This document shows positions 41,820 to 52,720 of a stretch of 64,000 nucleotides of DNA, piece by piece (the first letter of the stretch is position 1; every line of letters begins with the position of its first letter). The DNA lies in NCBI GenBank assembly GCA_022606425.2, contig JAHDVF020000440.1:1116001-1180000 (forward strand), written 5' to 3'. The notes beneath the pieces were generated by a model. It was not told the DNA's origin and ran no database searches. It saw nothing but the letters and a program-made list of their open reading frames with translations. The DNA comes from Lepidostoma basale. Taxonomy: Eukaryota; Arthropoda; Insecta; Trichoptera; Lepidostomatidae. The position numbers and the translations under genes are program-made.

Positions 41820-42010
41820 CGAGTATCTCAGAAGGATCCAAAATATGACGACGGTAGTGAGGCAGTACTCTTTCAAGAATTTGTAAAAAAAAATTATGAA
41901 CACTGCCTCGCTGACACTGAAAATATCGAAATCCGAGACGATTTAATTCAACGTCCGGATTGCTCTTCCCAATGGCATATCCAAAGGCAGGTTGGTTCTG
42001 TGTGATAGAT
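41820..42010 (-). mobile_element. CR1/Kiri-like LINE fragment, decayed
   Basis: The reverse strand ends with CAGAACCAACCTGCCTTTGG, matching the CRTNLP region of the copies at 10.4 and 28.9 kb; the rest is diverged. One TACGAGTA lies at 41818-41825. Confidence 0.6.
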
Positions 42011-42169
42011 AACAAATTCAAAAATTTACTAACAAGTTTATAGATAAATAAGAATCTAAAGAAATCAACCAAATGAAGTTATTATGTTGACTCTTTATCA
42101 ATCAAAACGCTGTTGTTTTTTTTAATTTTATTATATATTTATCTTTAGTAATAGTCTTAAGACTTCAAA

Positions 42170-42400
42170 GTCCTACTTCTTCTTCTTCATTAGTCTTCTT
42201 CTCTCCACTCTCCACATATAGGCCTGTTCCATTTTTCTCCATTCCTTGTCCCATCCGCATCCAGGTCGTCTCAGCTAATCGGATAATGTCATCAGTCCAT
42301 CTTTTAGGTGGCCTTCTGACAATTCTTTTCTTTGTCCTAGACCTCCATTGGAGTATTCTGGATATTCATCTGGAACTGTTCCGTCCAGCTTATTGCCACA
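42170..42400 (-). mobile_element. LINE 3' end with GAA tail
   Basis: CTTCTTCTTCTTCATTAG, then CACATATAGGCCTGTTCCAT and GGTGGCCTTCTGACAATTCT; reversed GRPP-type coding tail of an RTE-like LINE. Confidence 0.6.
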
Positions 42401-43690
42401 TAAATTTACAAATATAATTCATGATGTCTGCAATTTTATTTCGGCGCCAATACACGAAAATTTTCTAGATATTTTGGAAGATATATGAATCTAATATCTT
42501 GTATAATGTAGGATATAAAATGTATGTACAGATAAAGCTAACGACATTCTTCTTGTGATATAACAAACATTTCTTACGGAACTAAGTATGATCTCATAAT
42601 AATTATTGTAGACAATTTTTACGAAATACAAATACTCGTTTTGTGTTTAATATTTGACGTTCATTTTACCAAACTCACCAAATGTAAATTTTTAGAGATT
42701 TTTAAATATCTTTTCATAATAAGTATTTGAATTAATCCCGGTTGGAAAGTATGGAATAAAATTTATAATAGAATAGAAACGTCTATGATTTTACAAATTG
42801 TTTTTAGAATAAATACACTATAAACCAATTTTAGAAACCCTATGGTTTTGGTATTAAAAAAAACAGAGTTATATAGACATAGTAATTTAAGGTAGATAAA
42901 GAGTAAAAACATTTAAAAATTACGTGGAAATAGGAGGAAAATGTAGTATGGGCAAATCAATCGAATTTGAAATATCGTAACAGTAGTCGAGGTTTCTTTA
43001 TATTGGAATTTGTTGTTTTAGAACTTGCTATAGAACTATGAAATGAATCAAACAATAGTTCTTACACTACATATTTTTTACTAATAACCGAATAAATGCA
43101 GTGTTTTAGTTATAGGTAATTTTTGTTACCATGATAAAACTACGGAAGCATCGAAACCGGTTGGTATAATAGTATTAAAATTGTAAAAGAAATGGCATGG
43201 ACCAACACATATTTGTGTTGCTTCTTTTTAAGAGTCACACTAAAAAATAAGTATTTAAAAAAATATGTAGGATAGATCATTCGACAATATATTTATTCAA
43301 GTACCAAAATTCTAATACTGTTTTTTTAATTATTATTCGTAGGCTATTCGGATAAAGTATTTTACGCATTCACTATTAAAAAAATGTATAATATATGAAA
43401 TATATCCACTGATTACTCAATCAATTCTGTAAAGGTATTCATTGAGCAATTATTCAAATCTCAGGTATACCTATCAAAAATGTTACACTATAATTAGAGA
43501 TATTTTAATATATTTCTGAATGAAATTATATTATTGGATTGACTGAATTTTTGCGTTAGAGATAAAGCATTATGCTTTTTTTGGAATACCATATTTCTTA
43601 CATTTATTTTCTTTCGTAAAATGATAGTGGTTTATTGACTGATTAAATTAGATGAATTGATTTTAATGCAAATAAAAATTTACTAAATAC
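42401..43690. other. Long stretch, nearly featureless
   Basis: AT-rich. The only recognisable piece is a half foldback at about 43130-43175 (GGAAGCATCGAAACCGGTTG). No coding signal. Confidence 0.4.
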
Positions 43691-43699
43691 TAAAAAAAA

Positions 43700-44115
43700 A
43701 ATCTTGATACAAACATCTTAATATTCTTCTTTGTCTTCTTCCTTATGGTAAACCTATGTAGTCTGTACTCCAGAATGTTGCTCCTCCTGTGAGGTAGACT
43801 CCCAGATTTCCTTTCATCTTTAAGAAGGTCTTCCACGAGGACGAGTCCCATGAGACTGATTATGTAGTGCAAAATAGGGGAGTCTGGTGGTGTCCATTCT
43901 TTGAACATGACCGTACCAGTCCCTTTTTTGCTATCTGCCCCATCTTATAATATCCTCAACCTCATATATCTCTCTTATTCTGGTGATCCTTACGCGATCT
44001 CTCAGTGTCTTGCCTGCTATCGTCCTCAGTGTCTTCATTTTACTGTTTTTGCCCTTGCTTCGACGCCATATTTTATTATTGGTCTTACGCATGCTTTAAA
44101 GATTCACATCTTACT
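43700..44115 (-). mobile_element. RTE-like LINE (family E), AAG-type tail
   Basis: Minus strand: frameshifted copy of the family at 15.3 kb, with RPRGRPS and DWYGHVQRM coding regions recognisable, ending in CTTCTTTGTCTTCTTCC on plus. Upstream end at the region for IKHAWVRPIIKYGVEARAK. Confidence 0.82.
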
Positions 44116-44339
44116 CTTGATACAATTTAAAATATTAAATAACTCAATTATATAATTGATATATTTTCTTTTATCTATAACGTTATATATTACAAATAGT
44201 GTTTGATTTAAATTACGTTTAAAAAATCTATCTTAAACCTAAAACGCATCTTTACAATGTGTCTCCAAAGAAAGTTTATATCGTTCATTAATTTGTTACG
44301 TGGAGATGTTAGACGTCTTCTTGGTTCCTGGTTTGCAAA

Positions 44340-44690
44340 ACGTTCCTGGCTATAACCAAACTATTTGATTCCAGCAGGATGGAGCAACGTCACACACGTT
44401 TAATATTTATATGTCGAGTTCGTGAAATTTTCCCTGGCAAATGGATCTCCAGGAGAGGTGACATAAATTGGCCTCCACCTAGTCATGATTTAATTCCTAA
44501 AGACTTTTTCCTGTGGGGTTATCTCAAATCTAAAGTTTGCGCCAATAAACCGACTTCACTGGTGCATTTGAAATAAAATATTGACAGCCATCAAGGAGTC
44601 TACCTGCTGAGTTATCACACGAAATTTTACTGTTCGACTAAATGAGTGCAGCAAACGCGAGGGTTTACATTCGGACAATGTTATTTTCAT
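44340..44690 (+). pseudogene. Mariner-like transposase remnant
   Basis: The plus strand reads FQQDGATSHTFNIYMSSS, a stop, then after a frameshift DINWPPPSHDLIPKDFFLWG followed by YLKSKVCANKPTSLVHL. The order of FQQDGA.SH, W.P.S.DL.P.DFFLWGY and K..V is the C-terminal part of a Tc1/mariner DDE/D transposase. Frameshifts and stops show it is dead. Inverted ends were not found. Confidence 0.82.
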
Positions 44691-44894
44691 GAAATAAATT
44701 CCCAAATGTTTAATAATTATTAAATTAAATTGCTTTAATAATTATTAAACATTTTTTCGGTAAATGGTTACTGATTTTTTGAATCGACCCACTAAATATA
44801 AACATATGTTTTTTGTACTTTTTATCGATTGCGTGTAAGGTTCGTTGTTATTTGAACTATGAATAAACAAACGAATCATAATTTATTATTTTGG

Positions 44895-45400
44895 AAAGCG
44901 AAAACGGCCGTTCACAACGGAGTTCTGGTCCCAACCCAAATGTATGGAAGCGAAGCATGGAACTGACAGAAGAAGGATGAAAGTAGAATAAATGCGGTAG
45001 AGATGAGGTCCCTAAGACGTATGTGTGGTAGAACGATATACGACGGAATCTCAAATGCTGATATTAGAAAGGAATGTAGAGCGGAATAAGGTATTATTAA
45101 CAAAATTATGAAAGGATCGATGCGTTGGTTCGGACATATGGAACCCATGGATGGAGAAATAATGGTTAAGAAAGTATACGTTAATGATGTAAATGGGGTA
45201 CGAAGTCATGACATGACCAAATTAATCAAATTTTAAAGGTTGGTCATGTTAGAAGTCGGAGGAATCGACGTGCGTGTATGACTCGTTGTATGAGTGGAGG
45301 AAGCTAGAGAGGTTTGCCAAGATAGAGTAGTATGGCGTTCCATTCTCTCTGCCTACCCCTGCGGGGAAACGGCGTGATGGTTTGTTTGTTTGTTTGTGGA
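44895..45400 (+). mobile_element. RTE-like LINE, TTTG tail
   Basis: Plus strand from KTAVHNGVLVPTQMYGSEAW through RINAVEMRSLRRMCGRTIYD, INKIMKGSMRWFGHMEPMDG and KKVYVNDVNGVRS to the 3' end with GTTTGTTTGTTTGTTTG tail. A stop at about 45088 and a short deletion (GRPRKT lost) break it. Good representative of the TTTG-tailed subfamily. Confidence 0.9.
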
Positions 45401-45404
45401 TAAA

Positions 45405-45880
45405 AAATATGTAAATCGCAAGAAAAGTTTTTTATGAAAATGTTTTAGAGAGTTATCGTAATTTACCTCTGATAAACTTAAATATCTTCAGGCTATTAAC
45501 ATGTCCTCTCTTATGGATTGGGAGGAGTAATTTGGAAAGTTTATTTCAGACACAATAATGATTTCGGATAATTAGTTTCTAAGAAATTAGTCCGAACGTG
45601 GGAGGAACACTTTAAAAGTGATTATTTAATAACTTGTTATGTAAATGTTATTCTTTTATGTTCTATTGTCTCGTGCACGGATAGATGAATGTATTAAATA
45701 CAAAGATAAAGATTTATTAGATAGTATCGCACCTGTGCTCAGCTAGTAAAAGTGCCATGCGTGTAAATTGCAGTTTTTTTTTCCAAGTATACAATACAAA
45801 CCTATAAAGTTTCACATATAAATATCGTGCTAGCGAATACTAATACCATAAATTCGTTTATTAGTTGTTAGGTTTATTTA
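45405..45880. other. Stretch without recognised feature
   Basis: AT-rich. CGGATAATTAGTTTCTAAGA and a reversed partner (TTAGTCCG) form a weak local hairpin near 45565-45595. Confidence 0.35.
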
Positions 45881-45884
45881 TCTC

Positions 45885-46010
45885 AACAGACATTATAAAC
45901 AATATAAATGTTTAAGGCATGTATTGAGTACAAGTAAAATATAATATATACAATATTAATCCAGGAATATTAGAAAGACAAGATCGGTACTCTCTAAAAT
46001 CAAGATACTT
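45885..46010 (-). mobile_element. CR1/Kiri-like 3' end, decayed
   Basis: GGCATGTATTGAGTACAAGT, CCAGGAATATTAGAAAGACA and ACTCTCTAAAATCAAG match the reversed 3' end of the family at 9718-10003, without the tail. Confidence 0.6.
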
Positions 46011-46580
46011 TGGTCATCTGTTGGCTTTTGGAAGAGAGGTTCAAGCCAATGAGATTGATAGGAGAATACAGCTCGGTTGGTCTGCATTCGGAAAGCTGGG
46101 CAACATCTTGAAGTTGGACATGCCACAAAAGTGCTGTACCAGTGTGTGTTACCTGTGATGACCTATAGATGCGAGACATGGACGTTAACTAAAGATGCAA
46201 TGCACAATATCAAAGATGCACAATGGGCCATAGAAAGATCCATGTTGGGTATCTCACTTGGACCCAACATGGAGATTAGAAGACGCACTAGGGTCACCGA
46301 TGTAAGGATTACGAATTGCGAGGATGAAGTGGCAGTGGGCTGGTCATGTGTGTCAACGGGAAATTGGAAGATGGAGCCAGATGGTTACTGAATGGCGGCC
46401 AAGTTGGACCGGAGAAGTGTCGGGAGACAGCCGACCAGGTGGAGTGATGATATTGTGCTGACGGCGGTAAAGGGCCCGGAAAACAATGGCGATAGACCGA
46501 GAGAGATGGCGTGGGGGTGCAGACGCTTACGTCCAGCAGTGGATGGAGACAAGCTGACGAAGAAAATCAAGATGGTAATT
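46011..46580 (+). mobile_element. RTE-like LINE fragment, more internal region
   Basis: Plus strand with frameshifts: EIDRRIQLGWSAFGKLGNIL, then VLYQCVLPVMTYRCETWTLT and, further on, GRQPTRWSDDIV and RPREMAWGCRRLRPAVDGD. This order is typical of the RTE C terminus. No tail is visible. Confidence 0.82.
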
Positions 46581-46671
46581 TTAGTGGTTTGTGGTATATT
46601 TAAGATTGTTCTCATGGAAAGAATAAATGAAGAAAGAAAAGTAATAAAGTTTATAATAATAATATATAATA

Positions 46672-46745
46672 AATTGGATAATTTATAAAGCGCCATTTTT
46701 ATGAATTGCTCATCTCAAGGGCGCTGTAGAAGATGCTCCGTTTTA
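46672..46745 (+). repeat. 70-bp segment repeated inverted at 59.9 kb
   Basis: CGCCATTTTTATGAATTGCT and CATCTCAAGGGCGCTGTAGA, then GATGCTCCGTTTTATCAAC, occur almost unchanged in reverse at 59880-59955. Both copies lie beside a simple repeat. Origin unknown. Confidence 0.75.
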
Positions 46746-46819
46746 TCAACTAGATAATAAAAATAAAAATAATGATAAAAAATATATATACATATTTAGT
46801 ATGAGGGCTGCACCCGACG

Positions 46820-47120
46820 AAATCGATCAGCCCTTCCTGTCAGGAAATGATAATTTGAAAAGGTGCGTTTTGAGTCTCGATCTAAACTCTGATTGATTCT
46901 CAATGCACTTAAGGTCTGCTGGAAGACTGTTCCAGGCTGAAGGGCCGGCTACCGCGAAGGCTCGGTCGCCAAATTTTGTGCTTGGACAGCGTTTTGGCAC
47001 AGTCAATCTACCGATCGCAGAAGACTTAGCTGATCGCAATGTAGACTGTCTAGCATTCAGGTTCTCGTTGATGCAGAGTTCAGATATATAAGCTGGTGCC
47101 ATTCCATGCAACGCCTTTAT
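46820..47120 (-). mobile_element. CR1/L2-type LINE C-terminal end
   Basis: The minus strand reads VNIKALHGMAPAYISELC, TVPKRCPSTKFGDRAFAVAG and PSAWNSLPADLKCIENQSEF, ending RLKTHLFKLSF. The LHG.AP.Y, GDRAF..A.P..WNSLP and FK..LKTHLF pattern is characteristic of the end of CR1/L2-type reverse transcriptase proteins. Single copy here. Confidence 0.85.
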
Positions 47121-47255
47121 GTTAACGATGTAAATGGAACTGGAATAGAGGGAGACTGACGAAAACGTGGCACGATCAAATGAATCAAATATGAAATGTA
47201 GGCCACGTGAGGATTCCGAGAAATCGACGTGCGTGCATGACACGATAAAAAATAA
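47115..47255 (+). mobile_element. RTE-like LINE fragment
   Basis: TATGTTAACGATGTAAATGG to GAAATCGACGTGCGTGCATG; covers the YVNDVNG to RACMT region only. It interrupts or abuts the CR1/L2 fragment. Confidence 0.75.
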
Positions 47256-47384
47256 CTAAATAAAAAAATCAAAGAAGAAAATTAACTCGCATTATTATTT
47301 ATTGTACAATTTAGCAAACAGACGTATTAATTATATTTATTAAAGATTATTGTGGTTTTCCGCGGTGCTGTTTGTTCTGAGAAC

Positions 47385-47665
47385 AAAAGTGACATGAACC
47401 CAGCGGTAGGTAGGTCACGCCGGCTTTCTTCGGCACAGTTTCCCGGGTAATGTCTCGCCGCGAGCCGCCTGCGCGGGGGTTACGCAACGCGCGGGCGCAG
47501 ACGGTGGCGACCAATTTCACTTTCATCCTGATGTCAGCGGCAGCGGTAACGGCCAGGTGGCAGCGCGCACGGTATTCAATAAATACATATCTCTTCATAT
47601 TGTTGCTAATTTGCGGACCGCGGATTTGCGTCGCTCAATGCACAACGGTCCCGTACGGGACCGGT
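47385..47665. promoter_or_regulatory. CpG-rich island, possible promoter or first exon
   Basis: A ~280-bp block with many CG dinucleotides (for example CGCCGCGAGCCGCCTGCGCG) stands out sharply from AT-rich flanks. Open frames exist on both strands but neither has a convincing splice site or family match. It may be a promoter with the first exon of a gene, or the 5' region of a retroelement; the sequence alone does not decide. Confidence 0.35.
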
Positions 47666-47830
47666 GATAATGGTGCATTTTGCTATCGGATAACACTTAT
47701 TTATTTTTTTATTTTTATTTTTATTATTGAGGGTAACAAACAGCAATTACAGAGTATAAACACACAGAGACAACAAAACAAAGCCAATTACATACTACCA
47801 CAAATATTATATAACAACTGACATAAGGTT

Positions 47831-48076
47831 AACGACCTTCGCGGCCAAGTGTTAAGTGCTTTGAGTGCCACACCGAAGGCCCCGAGTTCGATTCCCGGCG
47901 ATGATAGTGTGATCGTCACATTTTCTTGTGTAGAATTCACGTGACAATGAATTGGCGATAGTTTGCTATATATAACATGTATTGAGAATCAATATGATGG
48001 GTATACTCTTTCGATCGAAATCGCGCTATCATGATGTAAAGAGCGATTCAATAAAATAATAATAATGATAATAATA
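47831..48076 (+). mobile_element. tRNA-derived SINE, family A, AAT-tailed type
   Basis: Complete: head ACGACCTTCGCGGCCAAGTG (A box), GTTCGATTCCC (B box), body, then TCGATCGAAATCGCGCTATC, ATGATGTAAAGAGCGATTCA and an AAT tail. It shows that the AAT-tailed 3' segment belongs to family A in at least some copies. Confidence 0.9.
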
Positions 48077-48079
48077 TGA

Positions 48080-48378
48080 AATCAGCAAAAGCTATTAACA
48101 TTAGTCTTAGTAACAAGAATGTACGAAGTATGCAATAAATGTGACCTTGCGATGAACGTGTCAAAGTCTAAAGTTATGGTATTTGAAAGGGGAGAATTTA
48201 TGACGGATTGTAATATAAGTGCGTACGGCGATATATTGGAACAACCGACCGAATTTAATTATCTAGGAGGCATGTTTACAAGATGTGCAAAACTGGAAAA
48301 GACATTGAAATAATGGTTGGTGCTGTAAACAACATGAATGGTGCACTCAAAACCATCACTGCAAATAGAAATATCATT
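48080..48378 (+). mobile_element. RTE-like LINE, RT palm/thumb region
   Basis: Plus strand: CNKCDLAMNVSKSKVMVFER, FNYLGGMFTRCAKLEKTL, then after a frameshift MVGAVNNMNGALKTI. The ..VN..KSK.MVF and YLG..FT motifs belong to the region just after the catalytic site of RTE-like reverse transcriptases. It lies upstream of the part found in other copies. Confidence 0.82.
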
Positions 48379-48379
48379 T

Positions 48380-48625
48380 GTATTATTATTTTGTTGAATC
48401 GTTTTTTACATCAATACAGCGTGAGCCAATTCAATGTAAAGGGTATAGCTATCATATTGATTCTCGTGGCATATGATAGGTAGCTTATCTATCGCCATTT
48501 TATTGTCTCGTGAATTCTACACCAGACCAAAGACAGTGTGACAAGTACACTCCAATCGCCAGGAATCAAATCTGGGACCTTTAGTATGGCAGTCAAAGCA
48601 CTTACCACTTGGCCATGAAGGTCGG
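48380..48625 (-). mobile_element. tRNA-derived SINE, family A, AAT-tailed type
   Basis: Reverse copy, complete with TATTATTATTTTG tail start, 3' segment GAGCCAATTCAATGTAAAGG, body and head GACCTTCATGGCCAAGTGG. It inserted into the RTE copy that precedes it. Confidence 0.88.
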
Positions 48626-48645
48626 TCGATTGCAGTCTATCCAGT

Positions 48646-48735
48646 GATTAGCTACTTATCACATGTCACGAGAATCAATATAATAGGTAAAACAAATTGT
48701 ACAAAATAATTGGATTTAAAAAATCTATTGTATAA
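48646..48735 (+). mobile_element. SINE family A, 3' fragment
   Basis: ATTAGCTACTTATCACATGT, CACGAGAATCAATATAATAG and AAAATAATTGGATTTAAA represent the body end of a plus-strand copy. Confidence 0.6.
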
Positions 48736-48739
48736 TTTA

Positions 48740-49045
48740 AAAAAATGTCTAGAAAGTGACACAAATGTTGAAAACACCTTGTATCGTCTCGAAGTACCAA
48801 GTGTACGGTTGAATAAATAGGTACTTGTACATGCATATATGGCCACTATCTCACGTGCGTGCCGTTAAACTCTGCATTAGGGTACATATACGCGATATAC
48901 CTTATTATACATTCATTCACATACAAATACTTGGGTATAACGTTTTATGCTTTACACATTATAAGATGTGTGTAGTACATCCAGTTTGAAATTGGTCGTA
49001 TTAATTATTTATTTTAAATAATCAGAATAGATTTGAAATGTCATA
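48740..49045. other. Stretch without recognised feature
   Basis: AT-rich, nothing supported. Confidence 0.4.
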
Positions 49046-49049
49046 TTAG

Positions 49050-49565
49050 AGGATGGATCAATTGAAGCGGACATAACCAACCAAACAATATCTGGATGGA
49101 ATAAATCTCGAACGTTGACTGGAATTCTGTGCGATCCGAAAATGCCGATAAGAACAAAGGGCAAGATTTATAAAACAGCTGTCTGGCCGGCATTACTATA
49201 CGGAAGCGAAATATGGCCAGCTAAAAAAATGCATGAACAAAAACTCCATACAACAGAAATGCGCATGCTGCGGTGGTCGGGAGGGGTCACATTGAAAGAC
49301 AAGGTGCGCAACGAATATGTGAGCGGAAGTTATGGTCACGTGATGAGGAGACCTCACGACCATGTCGTGAAAAAGTGTATTTCCGTGACTAGCAGGAGAG
49401 GGAGAGGAAGACCTCAAACTACCTGTCTGACGAATGTGCAGAGGGATATGAAGACCCTAGGCCTTAAGGAGGAAGCTGCCTACGAAAGAAATACCTGGCG
49501 CCAAATGATAAGAAAAGCCGACCTCGAGTAACGGGAAGAGGCGAGGGGAAAGAAGAAGAAGAAAA
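49050..49565 (+). mobile_element. RTE-like LINE (family H), GAA tail
   Basis: Plus-strand frame of 138 codons: GKIYKTAVWPALLYGSEIWP, EQKLHTTEMRMLRWSGGVT, KDKVRNEYV, YGHVMRRP and RRGRGRPQTTCLTNVQRDMK, ending ERNTWRQMIRKADLE, then AAGAAGAAGAAAAA. Upstream, NQTISGWNKSRTLTG is also readable. Uninterrupted; only copy of this family in the window. Confidence 0.9.
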
Positions 49566-49861
49566 ATTAGATATGGAATGTGTTTTATCATTTTGTTTAT
49601 GGATACTATAATATACTAACAGGGTTGCTATTTGTCATGAAGTCTAAAACGGTACCGAATCAGTCTTGCTCACTGCTTCACTGCCAACGCTTCCCCTGCT
49701 CTAAATGCCCCATAGTGTGTGGGTCCAGGATCGGACTCTATAGCTACCATGGCCCACAAACGTACAGGACAGTCTTCTTCGGATACGGGGAATTACCGAT
49801 AATAATGAACGAATAACTTTTTTTTTTAATTTTTGAAATTTCATGGTAAATCTTCTTCCGT

Positions 49862-50245
49862 GTGTTAAAGTGCCCTGTTGGGTCCCTTAAAGTTGGCGAT
49901 CACCTCGGCGAACCTGTCCTTGTCCTGCGCTGCTCGTAACAGCTCTTCCACACTTCGGTTGCCGGTCCACTCCCTTACGTTTCGCAGCCACGACATCTGT
50001 CTCCTACCGGGCCCTCGGCGTCCCTCAACTTTCCCCTCCAATATCAGTTGGAGAAGGTGGTATTTCTGCCCACGCAGCATATGACCCAGATGTGAAATCT
50101 TCTGAACCTTGATAGTTGACAACAACTCCCTGTCAACTCTAGCTCGCCTGAGTACTTCGGTATTGGTAACCATGTCTGTCCAGGGAATTCTGAGCATTCG
50201 GCGATACAGCCACATTTCAAATGCTTCCAATCTGTTCACTGAGTG
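49862..50245 (-). mobile_element. RTE-like LINE (family D)
   Basis: Minus-strand frame of 124 codons: MNRLEAFEMWLYRRMLRIPW, LLSTIKVQKISHLGHMLRGQ, KVEGRRGPGRRQMSWLRNVR and QDKDRFAEVIAN. Near-identical in order to 38456-38930 but without a long GAA tail. Confidence 0.92.
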
Positions 50246-50267
50246 TATTTTATGAAAATAAAAGTTA

Positions 50268-50445
50268 TTTTTTTATGAATACATTTTAATTTGGTTAAAT
50301 TCCACTAAGGTTTATGCCTTCGACCGGTTTCAGCAGCTAGCTGTCATCTTCTGATTAACCTGTACAAACTAGAAGATGGCAGCGAGCTGCCGAAACTGGT
50401 CGAAGACATAACCCTAAGTAAAATTTAACTAAATCGATTTTTAAA
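50268..50445. mobile_element. Foldback family 5 (CCGGTTTCG type), two hammerhead-like cores
   Basis: Arms TTTAATTTGGTTAAATTCCA..ATGCCTTCGACC and the reverse (GGTCGAAGACATAACC..TAAAATTTAAC). On minus, 50353-50322: CAGAAGA, T, GACAGC..GCTGCT, GAAACCGGTC. On plus, 50369-50401: C-TAGAAGA, T, GGCAGC-GA-GCTGCC, GAAACTGGTC. The first box departs from CTGAAGA in both arms. Confidence 0.7.
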
Positions 50446-50875
50446 ATAATTAACAATTATTTATTATTTTCATTGTTGATAAAATAAACGTGATTTTATT
50501 TACAATTTATATATTAATTTTACTTTACTTAATTCTTTAATAATCTTATGTATATTTATTTTCGGTTCGCATAGACACAGGTATAATTTATTAAGTCATT
50601 AAACTTGCATGCACATGTCAGTGAGTAACTGGTGTGTGATAAAACCAGTAGGTTATATAAATTAGGCGTATCAAAACATTTAAATATCCATGAATTACTA
50701 ATTTATGGACGCCCTTCAAATTATTTTTTGTAAGCCGGTATTTCATGGGCTTTAATACTTATTCATAGATATCGGAAAACTGTTTTTCATTAACGAAATT
50801 AGCTTAATAGAGTCGTATAATTTATACAGGTCAATTAAACGCACGAATTAGATGTTTGCTACATACTTAAACACA
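50446..50875. other. Stretch without recognised feature
   Basis: AT-rich, nothing supported. Confidence 0.4.
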
Positions 50876-50879
50876 TAAT

Positions 50880-51370
50880 AAAACATCTCGTAATCAAATC
50901 AGTTTATTTTCTCAAAATATATTACAAACAACAATTATAGTTTATGGCATCTATTGAGAACAGGTAAAACATAATAAATATATAATACCAGGAACGCATG
51001 AGAGATGGTTCGACATTAGGAATACAAGATACTCTTCAAAGTCAAGAGTATTTGTCTTCTGAACGTACTTTCACGAATATGAAAGACGTCGATCTCCAAA
51101 GCGATCATGTTCAGCAGTTTGATTGCTCCCCCCGCCGGCATCACCAGAAGGAGGTTGGTTTTGCATGCTGGGAGATAAAACAGTCTGTGCTGACGCTGTC
51201 GAATATAACCATCCGGAACTAATAGAAGGATAGCCTCCAAGATAACGGAGTTCTCAAAGAATCCTCTGATAAGTCTGAAGAAATGGGTAAGTGTGCACCC
51301 ATCATTTCTTATCTGCAAACTATTAGTCCCCAGCATGCCCAAGAGGAATGCAGTGGGATAAAGCAAATTA
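50880..51370 (-). mobile_element. CR1/Kiri-like LINE C-terminal end with AAATC tail
   Basis: Minus-strand frame of 116 codons: LYPTAFLLGMLGTNSLQIRN, THFFRLIRGFFENSVILEAI, LFYLPACKTNLLLVMPAGGA and EIDVFHIRESTFRRQILLTL, then the 3' untranslated region and GATTT-type tail (AATCAAATCAG on plus at 50895). Same family as 9718 and 36530 but with more protein. Confidence 0.9.
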
Positions 51371-51394
51371 GTTTATATGAAAAATAAATATTTA

Positions 51395-51690
51395 AAGGGT
51401 GGGCGAATGGAGAGGGATATTGAAAGAAGGGTTGGGGCAAGTAACAAAATGAACTAATCGACACCATAAATGTTTTTTAAAGAGCCAGACGTGACGGAGA
51501 ATTATTGACCAACATCAAAGCTTAAGAGGTGTCATATTTGGGACATGTGCTTTGCAGCCGATTATTATACAGCCGGTAAAATAGAGTATCGACAAGTTGT
51601 TGATATACGTAATTTGGTCATATCACACAAAAGCCTATACAAAAAAGCTAGAATGGCAGTGCACATTGGTGTTCTTGTTCTGTGTTCAAT
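51395..51690 (+). mobile_element. Two short RTE-like pieces
   Basis: 51395-51455 (GGGCGAATGGAGAGGGATAT, GGTTGGGGCAAGTAACAAAA) covers the RVERDIERRVGA..NKVN region. 51628-51685 (AAAAGCTAGAATGGCAGTGC) covers KKARMAVHNGVL. A 170-bp unrelated segment lies between, so either an insertion or separate fragments. Confidence 0.7.
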
Positions 51691-51713
51691 GAATTTCGTT
51701 CGAAACACCACAT

Positions 51714-51748
51714 TAAAAGTGGAAGGAACACGTGTTTTATTTAATTAA
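51714..51748 (+). repeat. 32-bp direct repeat left of the piggyBac-like MITE
   Basis: TTAAAAGTGGAAGGAACACG followed by TGTTTTATTTAATTAA occurs here and again immediately right of the MITE (52525-52560). It is longer than the 4-bp duplication piggyBac makes. Confidence 0.85.
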
Positions 51749-52528
51749 CCGTCGCGTTGCCATGTGGTCAATTGAGTTTCCACTGCCAATTTAAAGTTGA
51801 TTTTCTTAAAACCTATGGACCCTAATATTATAAAAAAAATTGTAATCCTCCATTGAAGTGTTCTCAATATTTCGTAATAAAAAAAAAAGCAAAAAATTAC
51901 TTCCTTCATCCCAAAAAAAAAATATTTTCTAAGACTGCCCTCACCTTCATTCGTGTTAAGGTAGAATTTGTTTTGCTAATATTTACAACTTTATCAAAAG
52001 TGACAAATACTTACTCGCTGTTTTGAACATATTATAAATTATATCTTTGACCTTTTCAATAGGTACGTAATAATACCGACTGGATGAAAACGCACCACGT
52101 AACTTAATAATATCAGAACTGTTAAAATATTAACACTTTACCAAAAGGGACAAATATTAATACGTACTCGTTGTCTTGAACGTACTATACATTTTGCCTA
52201 GGTGCCTTTATCTTCGCCCCGCCCGCCGCTGCGCGCAGACAAGTTTATACCCGCAGACAAGTTTATGTCCAGTCGCCTGTATGCTATGACGCATTACATA
52301 TCAGAAATCGCATGGTTCCAGAAAAAAATTAATAATGATATGTTTTTCAAATAATCCATGTATGTTATAGATATCGATCTATTCCTAATGAAATTCCCTA
52401 CAAGATGACATAAATTAAATTTTGATTCATCTAGTCATATGCTTGATATTTAGATAAAGTTAGCGGTAAACTGAACTTACCACATGGGAGCAAGCGTTTT
52501 GTTTTGAACACGGTACGTTAAGGGTTAA
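51745..52528 (+). mobile_element. piggyBac-like MITE, copy 3
   Basis: TTAA at 51745-51748 and 52525-52528. Ends and subterminal motifs as in copies 1 and 2. 784 bp, no coding capacity. It is flanked by the 32-bp direct repeat. Confidence 0.82.
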
Positions 52529-52559
52529 AAGTGGAAGGAACACGTGTTTTATTTAATTA

Positions 52560-52720
52560 AAATACGATATAAATCGGTCTCTCGATGATGAAGGTATAAG
52601 CCTTCGAAACATGTCGAGAAAAATAAACTGAAAAGTGGAAAAAGCAGTGCTTTAATTCACAAAAAATCGTCATTATGGAATTCCACAGTGTTTACCCCTG
52701 AAGTTTATCTAAACTTAAAA
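52560..52720 (+). mobile_element. Foldback family 4, right arm
   Basis: 52584-52614 reads CGATGATGA, AGG..CCTT, C, GAAACATGTC, followed by GAGAAAAATAAACTGAAAAG and GTGCTTTAATTCAC. The left arm is missing or very short. Confidence 0.6.

Noticed and set aside
44340..44690. Complete mariner transposon
   Set aside because: Only the C-terminal part of the transposase is readable, with frameshifts, and no inverted ends were found.
47450..47821. 123-codon frame with a hydrophobic segment, possibly a secreted protein
   Set aside because: No splice donor or family match, and the hydrophobic part lies in AT-rich flank; kept only as a CpG-rich island.
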